DNA of 64,000 nt from Asticcacaulis sp. MM231. Lineage in GTDB: Bacteria > Pseudomonadota > Alphaproteobacteria > Caulobacterales > Caulobacteraceae. A model generated the notes under the pieces. The model did no database searches and was not told the DNA's origin. It saw only the letters and a list, made by a program, of their open reading frames with translations. Both the position numbers and the translations under genes were made by a program. Location: positions 744,001-808,000 of the forward strand of contig NZ_OZ075108.1 of assembly GCF_964186625.1 (NCBI RefSeq), read 5' to 3'. Position 1 is the stretch's first letter; each line of letters begins with the position of its first letter. This document shows positions 52,634-61,389 of the stretch, one piece after another.

Positions 52634-54868
52634 CTACATTCTCGGCGTCATCTTGGCGATTTTCGGTGGCACGTAGACCTCATCGTCATCGATAGCCAGC
52701 TTGCGCTCTTTTTTCATCATCTCATCGATGGCGGCGGGGGCCACCGGCTTCGAGAACAGATAGCCCTGGATGATGTTGCAGCCCGTCTGGCGCAGGATGT
52801 TCTTTTGAGCGCGGGTTTCGACGCCTTCGGCGATGATGTTCAGGTTCAGCGCCTTCGACAGCTTGACGATGGCGCGGATGACCGCCTCGGCTTCCGGATC
52901 GACGCCCAGGTTTGACACGAATGAACGGTCGATCTTGATCTTGTCGACCGGGTAACGGCTCAGGTAACCGAGCGACGAATAACCGGTGCCGAAATCGTCG
53001 AGCGCGATGGTGAAGCCCATATGGCGCAGGTCACGCAGGATCATCTGGGTCGAGTTGTCGTCGTTGAGCAACACGCCTTCGGTGATTTCGATCTCGATCT
53101 GCTGCGCCGAGGTGCCGGTCTCCTGCAGCAAATCTTTGATATGATTGACGAAGGTATTGCAGCGCATTTGGGTGGCCGACACATTGACCGCCACCTTGAG
53201 GCCCGGCCAGCGATGGCTGTCCTGCATGGCGCGGCGCATCACCAACGTGCCCAGTTCGTTCATCAGACCGCACTCTTCGGCCAGAGGAATGAAATAGGCC
53301 GGCGAGACGGGGCCACGCGTGGGGTGCGTCCAGCGGCACAGAGCCTCGACGCCGACGATATGGCCGAAATGATCGACCTGCGGCTGGTAGACGACCTCGA
53401 TGTCTTCGACGTGCACGGCTTCGCGCAGGCCGGTTTCCAGCGTCTTGCGCAGCTTGATGGTAGCGTCCATCTCGACTTCAAAGAAGGCATACTGGCCGCG
53501 GCCGGAATCCTTCGCGCGATAGAGGGCGAGGTCGGCCTGACGCAGGGCTTCGGCGGGTTCGATGTCGCCATCGTGCAGCAGGGTGACGCCGATCGAGCAG
53601 GACGAGAACACCTGGCCGGATTCGAGGCTGACCGTGCCGGTGAGGCCTTCGAGCACGCGCTTGGCCAGCGACGCCGCGCTGCCGCCATCGGTATCCGTCT
53701 GGATGATCACGAACTCATCGCCGCCCAGACGCGCCAGGGTGTCGCCGGAACGGATCATGCTGCTGATCTTTTGCGCATTTTTGCGGATCAGTTCGTCGCC
53801 AGCCAGATGGCCGAGCGTATCGTTGACGTCTTTGAAGCGATCGAGCCCGATGCACATGACGGCGACATTGCCGCCCTGCCGTTTGAGGCGTTCATTGGCC
53901 TGCTTGAGGCGATCAGCGAACAGGGTGCGGTTGGGCAGACCCGTCAGGTTATCGTGCAGGGCCATGTGCTTGGCCTTGGCTTCCGAGGCAATCAGGCCTT
54001 GCGCGGCGCGCTGGCTCTGGTGCAGCAGCACAATAGCGATGAGGCCGAGGCCGAGCGAAATCATCAGCACGGGGCCGAGGGTCCGGATAAAGAGGGTGTG
54101 GCCGGGGGTATCGGGCATCCACGTCAGTTCGGCCAGCACCTTGCCACGATCATCACGGAAAGCGACGGATGCCGAGCCGGGTGCCTTGATCTGGCCGGGG
54201 CGCAGCAAGGTGATGTTCGACACCATATAGCGCTGCGACAGAACAATCAGTTCTTCACTGGAAAGCTCATGCGTGCCGATCGCGGCAAAGGGGGTATATT
54301 TCAACAGTGGCGAGGTCTGGTCGTCGGGCAGCAGCAGGCTGGCGCCCACAATATAGATGCGCCCGTTGATCGCCATCAGCTTGCCAATGTGATTGCTGTT
54401 TGTGTTGTAAGGCTTGTTACTCAGGCGTCGCTCATTGAAATCGGCGCGCAGGTTTTTGACCAGGCTGCGGGTCTGAGCGGCCATGGCCGCGAATTCGGCG
54501 GGATCGGCCTTGTGGCCTTTCCGGTAGGCGAAGACCGGCTGATCATCGCCATTGAGCAAAAGATTGGATTCGAAATTGAGAAAGTTTTCGAAATACTTGC
54601 CAATATTGTTGGAGACCCATTTTTCATCGTATTCGACAGAGGTTCTCTTGACCGCTTCACCCCATATGGTGATGGGGGTCATGAGCTGGGCATGATCATC
54701 TGCCATCTGGTCAAGACCCAGCATGACGAGTTTCTCTTCGCGGGTCCGCGACATCTTGTCGGCCTGTTCGGCCCAGATCCACAGACTGCCCACCAAAGCA
54801 CAGACGGCCACCACGACAATCAAGGCCATGGGCGCGAGCAGTTTTAGTTCACTCGAAGTACGTTTCAC
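52634..54868 (-). CDS. CHASE4-GGDEF-EAL membrane signalling protein
   Basis: A 744-residue c-di-GMP protein: two membrane helices (about 13-31 and 262-281) with a CHASE4-like periplasmic sensor between them, then GGDEF and EAL domains. The GGDEF site is intact (LARLGGDEFVII), with LTGLPNRTLF before it. The EAL domain also keeps its motifs (VGVEALCRWTHP, EIEITEGVLL, LDDFGTGYSSLGYL, KIKIDRSF, IAEGVET). It may be bifunctional. It starts about 90 bases from a perfect CtrA site and 120 bases from a DnaA box, so cell-cycle control is plausible. It is convergent with ispG, with no gap. Confidence 0.93.
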   Translation of the reverse strand: MKRTSSELKLLAPMALIVVVAVCALVGSLWIWAEQADKMSRTREEKLVMLGLDQMADDHAQLMTPITIWGEAVKRTSVEYDEKWVSNNIGKYFENFLNFESNLLLNGDDQPVFAYRKGHKADPAEFAAMAAQTRSLVKNLRADFNERRLSNKPYNTNSNHIGKLMAINGRIYIVGASLLLPDDQTSPLLKYTPFAAIGTHELSSEELIVLSQRYMVSNITLLRPGQIKAPGSASVAFRDDRGKVLAELTWMPDTPGHTLFIRTLGPVLMISLGLGLIAIVLLHQSQRAAQGLIASEAKAKHMALHDNLTGLPNRTLFADRLKQANERLKRQGGNVAVMCIGLDRFKDVNDTLGHLAGDELIRKNAQKISSMIRSGDTLARLGGDEFVIIQTDTDGGSAASLAKRVLEGLTGTVSLESGQVFSSCSIGVTLLHDGDIEPAEALRQADLALYRAKDSGRGQYAFFEVEMDATIKLRKTLETGLREAVHVEDIEVVYQPQVDHFGHIVGVEALCRWTHPTRGPVSPAYFIPLAEECGLMNELGTLVMRRAMQDSHRWPGLKVAVNVSATQMRCNTFVNHIKDLLQETGTSAQQIEIEITEGVLLNDDNSTQMILRDLRHMGFTIALDDFGTGYSSLGYLSRYPVDKIKIDRSFVSNLGVDPEAEAVIRAIVKLSKALNLNIIAEGVETRAQKNILRQTGCNIIQGYLFSKPVAPAAIDEMMKKERKLAIDDDEVYVPPKIAKMTPRM

Positions 54869-54955
54869 CAGGTTCTCGTTCTGAGATAAAGTTACTTTAT
54901 GTTTCGTATGATACCGGAGACATCTTAAATTAAGGCAAACAAATGCCTTTTTTAT

Positions 54956-54970
54956 TTAAACGGTTGTTAA
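54956..54970. promoter_or_regulatory. perfect CtrA full site upstream of the CHASE4-GGDEF-EAL gene
   Basis: TTAA, seven bases (ACGGTTG), TTAA, located 88 bases before the start of the reverse-strand gene and 97 bases before the divergent GST gene. Confidence 0.6.
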
Positions 54971-54988
54971 GATTTCTGTGCCGCGCAT

Positions 54989-54997
54989 TGTGGATAA
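54989..54997 (-). promoter_or_regulatory. perfect DnaA box
   Basis: TGTGGATAA, the reverse complement of the TTATCCACA consensus, 18 bases from the CtrA site in the same divergent region. A single box is not an origin; a role in DnaA-dependent transcription is possible. Confidence 0.45.
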
Positions 54998-55066
54998 ATG
55001 TGGCGCTTTGTCCTTGACGTATAAGGCTTTGCGCGTCAGGTAAAACAAAGGTAAATCTTAACGGAC

Positions 55067-55675
55067 ATGGCTCAGATGAAACTGTTTATAAGTTCGACCT
55101 CTGTCTTTGCCCGCAAGGTACGCATTGTGGTGCGCGAAAAGGGATTGGCGGATCTTGTCGAGGAAATCGCGCGCATTCCGGTCGAGGCGGCGCCCGATCT
55201 GGTCGCGGCCAACCCGCTGTCGCAGATACCGGCCCTGATCGATGACAACGGTGTGGCCTGGACCGACAGCGGGCTGATCAGCGCCTGGCTGGATACGCAG
55301 GGCAGCGGTCCCTGCCTGTTGCCGGCGGCGGGGACTGATGCCTACTGGCAGGTGCGGCGGGCGGAAACCGCCGCCTCGGCCCTGAACGAAATGATGGCGA
55401 AGATCGTCTATGAAAACCGTCGCCCGGAAAGCGAGCGCTCGCCCTATTGGCTGGAACGCTGGCAAGGCAATCTCAGGCGCGCCTTTGGAGTGGCCGATAC
55501 GCTATGTCCGGAGGCGGATGTTTTCGATATGGGCAGTTTAAGTCTCGGCGTGGCCGCAACCTTTTGCGACTTCCGCCTCGGTGATCTCGACTGGCGATCG
55601 CTTGCGCCGCGCATCGCCGCCTTGCAGGAAGTTTTGGAGCGTAGGCAGAGCTTTATTGAAACCTTCCCTAAATAG
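55067..55675 (+). CDS. glutathione S-transferase family protein
   Basis: A 202-residue GST-fold protein. The N-terminal thioredoxin-like domain has MKLFISSTSVFARKVRIVVRE with Ser residues in the active-site position, then NPLSQIPALIDDNG (cis-Pro) and the gamma-glutamyl-binding WTDSGLISAWLD. The C-terminal domain is helical. It resembles YibF-type GSTs. The first ATG at 55067 is used; the one at 55076 is an alternative. It is divergent from the CHASE4 gene and shares the CtrA/DnaA region. Confidence 0.85.
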   Translation: MAQMKLFISSTSVFARKVRIVVREKGLADLVEEIARIPVEAAPDLVAANPLSQIPALIDDNGVAWTDSGLISAWLDTQGSGPCLLPAAGTDAYWQVRRAETAASALNEMMAKIVYENRRPESERSPYWLERWQGNLRRAFGVADTLCPEADVFDMGSLSLGVAATFCDFRLGDLDWRSLAPRIAALQEVLERRQSFIETFPK

Positions 55676-55743
55676 GTCTAGTCAGGCCGCACATTCCGTA
55701 ACCTTCTGGCCGCCATCATCTGGCCTTTCATGAGTATAACGCC

Positions 55744-56820
55744 TTGATACACCTTCCCGATGCCAAGCTTGCCCAGGTTATGGACCGCTTCCACATGATC
55801 GAAGCGCGCATGGAGTTGGTGACCGATGGCGCTGAGATCGTCAAACTGTCCAAGGAGCACTCGGAACTGAAGCCGGTTTTCGACGCGGTCAGCCGTCTGC
55901 AGAAGGCGCGCCAGTCGGTGCCCGAACTGGAAGAGATGGCGGCGCTCAACGATCCGGATCTGTCGCCGCTGGCCGCCGAAGAACTGGACGCGCTGAAAAC
56001 CACCCTGCCGGAACTTGAGCACGGCGTGGCGTTGTTGCTGGCGCCGCAGGACAAGGACGTCAATGCCTCCGCCATTCTGGAAGTGCGCGCTGGCACCGGC
56101 GGTGACGAAGCCGCCATCTTCGCCGGTGATCTGTTCCGCATGTATTCGCGCTTCGCGTCATCGCAGGGCTGGAAGGTCGAGATCAACTCGGTCAGCGAAG
56201 GCGAAATGGGCGGCTACAAGGAAATTATCGCCTCGGTGACCGGCGATGGCGTTTTTGGCAAGCTCAAGTTTGAATCAGGTGTGCACCGCGTGCAGCGCGT
56301 TCCCGCCACCGAAGCGGGGGGGCGTATCCACACCTCGGCGGCCACCGTGGCGGTGCTGCCGGAAGCCGAGGATGTCGAGATCGAGATTCTCGACAAGGAT
56401 ATCCGTATTGACACCTATCGCGCCTCGGGTTCGGGCGGCCAGCACGTCAACAAGACCGATTCCGCCGTGCGCATTACGCACATGCCATCGGGCATCGTGG
56501 TGACCAGTTCGGAAAAATCGCAGCATATGAACCGCGCTATCGCCATGCGCAATCTGAAGGCCCGCCTGTATGATCAGCAGCGCACCGCGCTCGATACGGC
56601 GCGCTCTGATGCCCGTAAAAGCCAGGTTGGCTCGGGTGACCGCTCCGAGCGCATCCGCACCTACAACTATCCGCAGGGGCGCGTTTCCGATCACCGCATT
56701 AACCTGACCCTCTATAACCTGCCGCAATTCATGGAAGGTGATATGGACCAGATGATCAATGCCCTGATCAACGAGGATCAGGCCGAACGTCTGGCCATGC
56801 TTGCCGAGGAACTGGGCTAA
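55744..56820 (+). CDS. prfA: peptide chain release factor 1
   Basis: A 358-residue class I release factor. The GGQ motif (231-233, in [20 protein letters not shown]) triggers peptide release. The tripeptide anticodon PAT (187-189, in [14 protein letters not shown]) identifies RF1 (UAA/UAG) rather than RF2. The start is TTG 55744; it gives the usual [22 protein letters not shown]-terminus. prmC, the methyltransferase that often follows prfA, is not here; two small membrane protein genes follow instead. Confidence 0.96.
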   Translation: MIHLPDAKLAQVMDRFHMIEARMELVTDGAEIVKLSKEHSELKPVFDAVSRLQKARQSVPELEEMAALNDPDLSPLAAEELDALKTTLPELEHGVALLLAPQDKDVNASAILEVRAGTGGDEAAIFAGDLFRMYSRFASSQGWKVEINSVSEGEMGGYKEIIASVTGDGVFGKLKFESGVHRVQRVPATEAGGRIHTSAATVAVLPEAEDVEIEILDKDIRIDTYRASGSGGQHVNKTDSAVRITHMPSGIVVTSSEKSQHMNRAIAMRNLKARLYDQQRTALDTARSDARKSQVGSGDRSERIRTYNYPQGRVSDHRINLTLYNLPQFMEGDMDQMINALINEDQAERLAMLAEELG

Positions 56821-56855
56821 TGTTACCGTCAGGGCTGTTAACATTGGGACACAAA

Positions 56856-57068
56856 ATGAAAATCAGCCATGCGATCCGCTTTATCTCTGTAGCCGTCCTG
56901 GTTATCTATTGGGGCGGACATTTGCTCGGTGAGTTAAAGCCAGGCATTAGCTGGCAGCAGGTCTTCGTCACGGATTGGTACGTTACAGTCTTGGTGCTGT
57001 GCATGCCTGTCATGCTGCTGGTCTGGTTTGCGTTCGAAAAGCGGCGTGAACTGAAAGCTGAAGAGTAG
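56856..57068 (+). CDS. small membrane protein, two helices
   Basis: A 70-residue protein with two predicted membrane helices (IRFISVAVLVIYWGGHLLG and YVTVLVLCMPVMLLVWFAF) and a charged C-terminus (EKRRELKAEE). I do not recognise a family. ATG 56856 is preferred over an upstream frame start because it is preceded by a short GGGACA and gives a compact protein. It is four bases before the next gene, so the two may be made together. Confidence 0.65.
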   Translation: MKISHAIRFISVAVLVIYWGGHLLGELKPGISWQQVFVTDWYVTVLVLCMPVMLLVWFAFEKRRELKAEE

Positions 57069-57071
57069 GCC

Positions 57072-57281
57072 ATGATACCAAAACCCCTCATGCACAAAGC
57101 CCTGATCGTGTGGGGCATATTGCTGATCGGTCAGTTTCTGCTGGCTGCCGCGGTCATGTATCAGAATATGAAGGCCGGATTCGGTTTTGTCGAAACCGCT
57201 ATGACGCTGCCGCCATCGCTATTTGTTTTCAGTCTGGCGCTGTTTTTGGTGAGCTGGCTGCAATACCGGAGCAAACGCTGA
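57072..57281 (+). CDS. small membrane protein, two helices
   Basis: A 69-residue protein with two hydrophobic segments (ALIVWGILLIGQFLLAAAV and PPSLFVFSLALFLVSWL) and a basic C-terminus (QYRSKR). No family recognised. ATG 57072 is three bases after the previous stop, and its own stop is one base before the MOSC gene start, so an operon with both is likely. Confidence 0.65.
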   Translation: MIPKPLMHKALIVWGILLIGQFLLAAAVMYQNMKAGFGFVETAMTLPPSLFVFSLALFLVSWLQYRSKR

Positions 57282-57282
57282 C

Positions 57283-58089
57283 ATGTTGACGATGGGCGCG
57301 ATCACCCAACTCTGGCGGCACCCGATCAAGGGCTTTACGCCGGAACCTGTGAGTGAAGCCCTGCTGTGCCCGGACGATTTCTTTCCGTTCGACCGGCTCT
57401 ATGCGCTGGAAGTCGGCCATTCCGGATTTGACGCTCTGGCGCCCAAAACCATTTCCAAGATGAAGTTCGCTGTGCTGGCGCGTTTTCCCGCCGTGGCGCG
57501 ACTGCGCACCCGTTATGATGAGATCGAAGATGTCTTCGAGGTCACCGACGAGGACGGCACGTCGTGGCGCTTCGATATGGCGTCGGAGGCCGGCTGTCAT
57601 GCTCTGGCGCGGCATGTCGAGACGATCCTGGCGCGTCACGAAGACTATGATCCGGTCGCCTTTCCCTTAAACCTTTTGCGCGCGCCGAACTGGGACGAGG
57701 TGCATAGTCACTTCCGCTTTACTGATTCCGGCAAGGGCTTCGTGTCGTTTCTCAACCTCAACAGCTTGCGTGATCTGGGGCAACGCATCGGCCGCGAACT
57801 TGATCCGTTGCGTCTGCGCGCCAATATATGGGTCGAGGATCTGGTCGCTTTCGAAGATCATGATTGGGTGGGCCGGCATATCCGCATCGGCGAGGAGGGG
57901 CCGCACTTCGAGGTGCTCAAGCCGATCGTGCGCTGCGTTGCCACCCACGTGAACCCCGACACCGCCGAACGCGATGTCGATCTCTGCGCCGCGCTGTGGG
58001 AGCATTACGGTCACCGCGATTGCGGTATCTACGCGCGCATCCTTAAGGGTGGCACGCTCCGTCCCGGCGACACGCTGCATGTGTATTGA
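57283..58089 (+). CDS. MOSC domain protein
   Basis: A 268-residue protein. An N-terminal MOSC beta-barrel half begins ITQLWRHPIKGFTPEPVSEALL, typical of MOSC_N, and the MOSC domain carries the conserved Cys in VLKPIVRCVATHVNPDTAERD. MOSC proteins act on molybdenum cofactor sulfur chemistry or on N-hydroxylated substrates (mARC-type). The substrate here is unknown; the window has one molybdopterin oxidoreductase at 5.2 kb but no proven link. It starts one base after the preceding gene. Confidence 0.85.
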   Translation: MLTMGAITQLWRHPIKGFTPEPVSEALLCPDDFFPFDRLYALEVGHSGFDALAPKTISKMKFAVLARFPAVARLRTRYDEIEDVFEVTDEDGTSWRFDMASEAGCHALARHVETILARHEDYDPVAFPLNLLRAPNWDEVHSHFRFTDSGKGFVSFLNLNSLRDLGQRIGRELDPLRLRANIWVEDLVAFEDHDWVGRHIRIGEEGPHFEVLKPIVRCVATHVNPDTAERDVDLCAALWEHYGHRDCGIYARILKGGTLRPGDTLHVY

Positions 58090-58146
58090 TATCTGATCCC
58101 AAGCCACCTATAGCCATCGCATATTTCACAGTCCGGAGATGCCTTC

Positions 58147-58860
58147 ATGCCTACACTTGTCCTTCTGCGCCATGGCCAAAGCCAGTGGAACCTGGAAAAC
58201 CGCTTCACCGGCTGGGTTGATGTCAACCTGACCAGCGAAGGTGAAGCCCAGGCGACGCGCGGCGGCGAGTTGATCAAGGCCGAAGGCATCGAGATCGACA
58301 AGGCCTTCACATCGGTGCTCACCCGCGCCATCCGCACCTGCAATCTGGCGCTTGAAGCCGCAGGGCAGAGCTTTGTGCCGGTGGTCAAGGACTGGCGCCT
58401 CAATGAGCGTCATTACGGCGGCCTGACGGGCCTCGACAAGGCCGAAACCGCCGCCAAGCACGGTGAGGATCAGGTCAAGATCTGGCGCCGTTCGTATGAC
58501 GTGCCGCCGCCGCCGCTGGAATCCGGCAGCGCTTACGATTTCAAGGGCGACCGTCGCTATGCCGGCGCCGACCTGCCCGACACCGAAAGCCTGAAGACGA
58601 CGCTCGATCGCGTTATGCCGTTCTGGACCGGCGACATCGTGCCGGCACTCAAGGCGGGCGATACGGTGCTGGTGGCAGCGCACGGTAATTCCATCCGCGC
58701 CATCCTGAAATCGCTGTTCGACCTGTCGGAAGAGGCGATCCTTGAGGTCGAGGTGCCGACTGGAAATCCTCTGGTTGTCAAGCTGGACGACAACCTGAAA
58801 CCGGTCTCGGCAAAGTATCTCGATACGGCCCGCGCCAACCCGCTGCCAGCGATCGGGTAA
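58147..58860 (+). CDS. gpmA: 2,3-bisphosphoglycerate-dependent phosphoglycerate mutase
   Basis: A 237-residue glycolytic enzyme converting 3- to 2-phosphoglycerate. The phosphohistidine motif [10 protein letters not shown] has catalytic His9. Also visible are [31 protein letters not shown] and, with the second catalytic His, [13 protein letters not shown]. It is slightly shorter than the E. coli protein, as is usual in alphaproteobacteria. It is followed by a cluster of palindromic repeats. Confidence 0.96.
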   Translation: MPTLVLLRHGQSQWNLENRFTGWVDVNLTSEGEAQATRGGELIKAEGIEIDKAFTSVLTRAIRTCNLALEAAGQSFVPVVKDWRLNERHYGGLTGLDKAETAAKHGEDQVKIWRRSYDVPPPPLESGSAYDFKGDRRYAGADLPDTESLKTTLDRVMPFWTGDIVPALKAGDTVLVAAHGNSIRAILKSLFDLSEEAILEVEVPTGNPLVVKLDDNLKPVSAKYLDTARANPLPAIG

Positions 58861-58870
58861 CAGAGAGTAT

Positions 58871-58914
58871 AGCCCCTCACCCCAGCCCTCTCCCCGCAAG
58901 CAGGGAGAGGGGGC
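58871..58914. repeat. short palindromic repeat A (CCCCTCACCCCA family)
   Basis: AGCCCCTCACCCCAGCCCTC then TCCCCGCAAGCAGGGAGAGGGGGCT. Same orientation as 59416-59459 and inverted relative to 18380-18424 and 58939-58993. Confidence 0.85.
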
Positions 58915-58938
58915 TTTAAGCTTTAAGTCGATGTGTTA

Positions 58939-58993
58939 CCTTCCCTTCTCCCTGCCTGCGGGGAGAAGGTGGCCGAAGGCCGGATGAGGGGCT
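58939..58993. repeat. short palindromic repeat B (inverted copy)
   Basis: CCTTCCCTTCTCCCTGCC, then GCGGGGAGAAGGTGGCCGAAGGCCGGATGAGGGGCT. Read on the other strand it begins AGCCCCTCATCCGGCC, a variant of the same family. It ends a few bases before the DUF559 start. Confidence 0.85.
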
Positions 58994-58999
58994 TTGCGC

Positions 59000-60073
59000 A
59001 TGCGTAAGATCAAATCACGTCTGATATCCTTGGCGCAGTCTCTCCGCAAAGCCCGTAATCTGGCGGAAGACAAGCTCTGGCACGCCATCAGAAACCGTAA
59101 CCTGAATGGCATCAAATTCAGTCGTCAGGTACCAATCGGTTCATATATCGCGGACTTTGCCTGCCGGGATTTAAAGCTGGTGATTGAGCTTGATGGATGT
59201 CAGCACATCGATGATCCGAAGGACCAGATCCGCAACGATTTTATGAATGCAGAAGGCTGGTCGGTAGCCCGCTTTCCCAGTGCGCATGTTTTGCTGAACC
59301 GTGATGCCATACTCGAAACCATTGTGGCTATTTGCGAAGCGCGAATTACGGACCATATTGTCGATCATGACTTTCAGTTTTATCCGGCGAAGCTTGTGAC
59401 TTCATCAAACACTAAAGCCCCTCACCCCAGCCCTCTCCCCGTAAACGGGGAGAGGGGGCAGGAAGATGCCTTCATGCAGCACGCCTTGAGGCTGGGTCTC
59501 TCCCAGATGGGACGGACCTGGCCCAATCCGGCGGTGGGTTGCGTCATCGTCAAGGACGGCGTGGTCATTGCCGAGGGCGCCACCGGCGACGGCGGGCGTC
59601 CTCATGCCGAGGAGGTCGCGCTCGATATAGCTGGCGAGGCGGCCAGGGGCGCCACCGCCTATGTCACGCTGGAACCCTGCGGGCAGCGCTCCAATGGCGG
59701 TTGTTCGTGCTCGCAGAGGCTCGTTGAGGCCGGTGTGAACCGCGTGGTCTATGCCTGCGATGACCCGTCGCCCTACGCCTCGCATATCGGTGTCGAGCGC
59801 ATGACCGCGGCCGGCCTTAAGGTCGAAAAAGGCCTGATGGCGCAAGAAGCGGCCAGACTGATCGCACCCACCGCCCACTATCATCGTACCGGGCTGCCGC
59901 TCATCGAGACGGATGATGACGGTCAAGGTTTTGACGCCGTCTTTGTGCCCGAAAGCGACGACCTTGCCGCCGAACTCAAGTCATGGGCGTTACGTGGCTA
60001 TCGTCATCTGTCTGTTCCCGAAAAGAGCGAGTTGGCGCACGCCTTAAGTGCATTAGGGTTAATAACCGGGTAA
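59000..60073 (+). CDS. DUF559 endonuclease-like domain fused in frame to a RibD-type deaminase
   Basis: One uninterrupted frame of 357 residues with two unrelated parts. Residues 1 to about 125 are a DUF559/Vsr-like PD-(D/E)XK domain (AEDKLWHAIRNRNLNGIKFS, then YIADFACRDLKLVIELDG). About 14 residues, APHPSPLPVNGERG, are the translation of the palindromic repeat at 59416-59459. From about residue 156 (Met codon 59474) a deaminase domain follows, FMQHALRLGLSQMGRTWPNP, with zinc motifs HAEEVAL and TLEPCGQRSNGGCSCS, like the deaminase half of RibD but without its reductase half. The deaminase gene probably had its own start that the DUF559 unit displaced. Whether a fused protein is made, or translation restarts at 59474, is open. 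Confidence 0.75.
   Translation: MRKIKSRLISLAQSLRKARNLAEDKLWHAIRNRNLNGIKFSRQVPIGSYIADFACRDLKLVIELDGCQHIDDPKDQIRNDFMNAEGWSVARFPSAHVLLNRDAILETIVAICEARITDHIVDHDFQFYPAKLVTSSNTKAPHPSPLPVNGERGQEDAFMQHALRLGLSQMGRTWPNPAVGCVIVKDGVVIAEGATGDGGRPHAEEVALDIAGEAARGATAYVTLEPCGQRSNGGCSCSQRLVEAGVNRVVYACDDPSPYASHIGVERMTAAGLKVEKGLMAQEAARLIAPTAHYHRTGLPLIETDDDGQGFDAVFVPESDDLAAELKSWALRGYRHLSVPEKSELAHALSALGLITG
59416..59459. repeat. short palindromic repeat A' inside the fused frame
   Basis: AGCCCCTCACCCCAGCCCTC then TCCCCGTAAACGGGGAGAGGGGG, nearly identical to the copy at 58871. It forms the junction between the DUF559 and deaminase parts and is read through without a stop codon. Confidence 0.88.
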
Positions 60074-60135
60074 CCTAATTTTTAAGGTTTTCATGACAGA
60101 CTTTGGTCAATGATTTTGACTGAAAGCCTACCCCG

Positions 60136-61389
60136 ATGACCGCCACTGCCGGCGACACACGCTACACCAAGATGACGCAGGCCCAGGTCGACGCCATCTG
60201 TGTCAAGCACGAACGTCTGCGCGCCATGAAGCCGGGCGGGGCGCGGGCGATGTTTGCCTGGTGCGATCTGTCGGGACTGAGCCTCAAGGGCCGTGTTCTC
60301 AATGATGCCGATTTCACCGCCGCCATACTGATGGACTGCGATCTGAGCGGCGCCGTGCTCGATACCTGCAATCTCTATTGCGCCGATCTGCAACTGGCCA
60401 ATCTGCAAGGGGCTTCGATGCGCCGCGCCGATCTGCGCGGGGCGTCCTTACGTGGCGCCAACCTGTCTGATAGCGATCTTTACGAGGCCGATCTCCGCGA
60501 AGGCGCGCTGGCCCTGCCCGACAAACAGGCGGGCCTGTCATATGTCGAAATCTCGATGCGGTCATCGGAAGCCGCCTACGCCAATCTGCGCGGGGCCAAT
60601 CTGGAGCGTTCCAAGCTCTCCGGTATTCAGGCGATGAAGGCGGATTTCACCGACGCCACCATGAAGTCGTGCAAGCTGATCCGTGCCAATCTCAAACAGT
60701 GCATCATGGACAATGTCGACCTCGCCGGCGCGGATCTGTCTGGCGCTGACCTCTCCGGGGCGTCCTTGCGCGATGCCGTGCTGATCGGCGCCAAGACCGA
60801 CATGTGGCGCACCTCGCAGACCGATATGACCGGCGTACTGACCGATAAGGCCATGGGCACCGATATCAAGGCGCTGCCCTATGGCCAGATGCTCAAGGAC
60901 CATGCCTTGTGGGTCGATACCCTCGGCAAGGAAGGCTCGCCATCGAAGTTCGATCATGCGGATCTGCGCGGCATGGGCTCGATCCGGGGGCTTAATCTGG
61001 CCGCACTTTCCGCCAAGGGCGCGGTGTTTTATGGCCTCGATATGCGCGGCGTTCAGCTTCAGGGCGCGCATCTGGAAGACGCCGATCTGCGTAATTGTAA
61101 TCTGAAAGGTGCTGATCTGCGCGGCGTGCGTATGCTCAAGGCGAAGCTCGACGGCGCCAATTTGGAAGGCGCCAATCTCGGTGCTCTTAAGATCGACGCG
61201 ACGCGTTTCCTGCCGGCCGATCTGCGCGAAACCCGGATGCGCAATGTCAATTTCAGCGCTGCCGACATGAACCTGGTGCGTCTCGATGGCGCCGATATCT
61301 CGCGTTCCAACATGGAAGGCGCGGCGCTCAATCTTGAAGCGCTGGAGAATGTCACCTGCGTGGCCCTGCGCGGACGGATAGCCAGCTAA
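60136..61389 (+). CDS. pentapeptide-repeat protein
   Basis: A 417-residue protein made of A(D/N)LXX pentapeptide repeats, with blocks such as LQGASMRRADLRGASLRGAN, then LSGADLSGASLRDAVLIGAK and LKGADLRGVRMLKAKLDGAN. They should fold into a right-handed quadrilateral beta helix. The repeats are in two blocks (about 40-225 and 275-405) split by a non-repeat segment (TDKAMGTDIKALPYGQMLKD) that may be a linker. There is no membrane segment. Such proteins include DNA mimics and PilZ-linked proteins in Alphaproteobacteria, but none is proven here. Confidence 0.88.
   Translation: MTATAGDTRYTKMTQAQVDAICVKHERLRAMKPGGARAMFAWCDLSGLSLKGRVLNDADFTAAILMDCDLSGAVLDTCNLYCADLQLANLQGASMRRADLRGASLRGANLSDSDLYEADLREGALALPDKQAGLSYVEISMRSSEAAYANLRGANLERSKLSGIQAMKADFTDATMKSCKLIRANLKQCIMDNVDLAGADLSGADLSGASLRDAVLIGAKTDMWRTSQTDMTGVLTDKAMGTDIKALPYGQMLKDHALWVDTLGKEGSPSKFDHADLRGMGSIRGLNLAALSAKGAVFYGLDMRGVQLQGAHLEDADLRNCNLKGADLRGVRMLKAKLDGANLEGANLGALKIDATRFLPADLRETRMRNVNFSAADMNLVRLDGADISRSNMEGAALNLEALENVTCVALRGRIAS

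Noticed and set aside
54956..54997. A replication origin
   Set aside because: One CtrA site plus one DnaA box is too little; there is no cluster of DnaA boxes and no hemE/parA-type context.
58871..59459. A CRISPR array
   Set aside because: The repeats are palindromes in both orientations with unequal spacing and a gene between them; there are no regular spacers and no cas genes.
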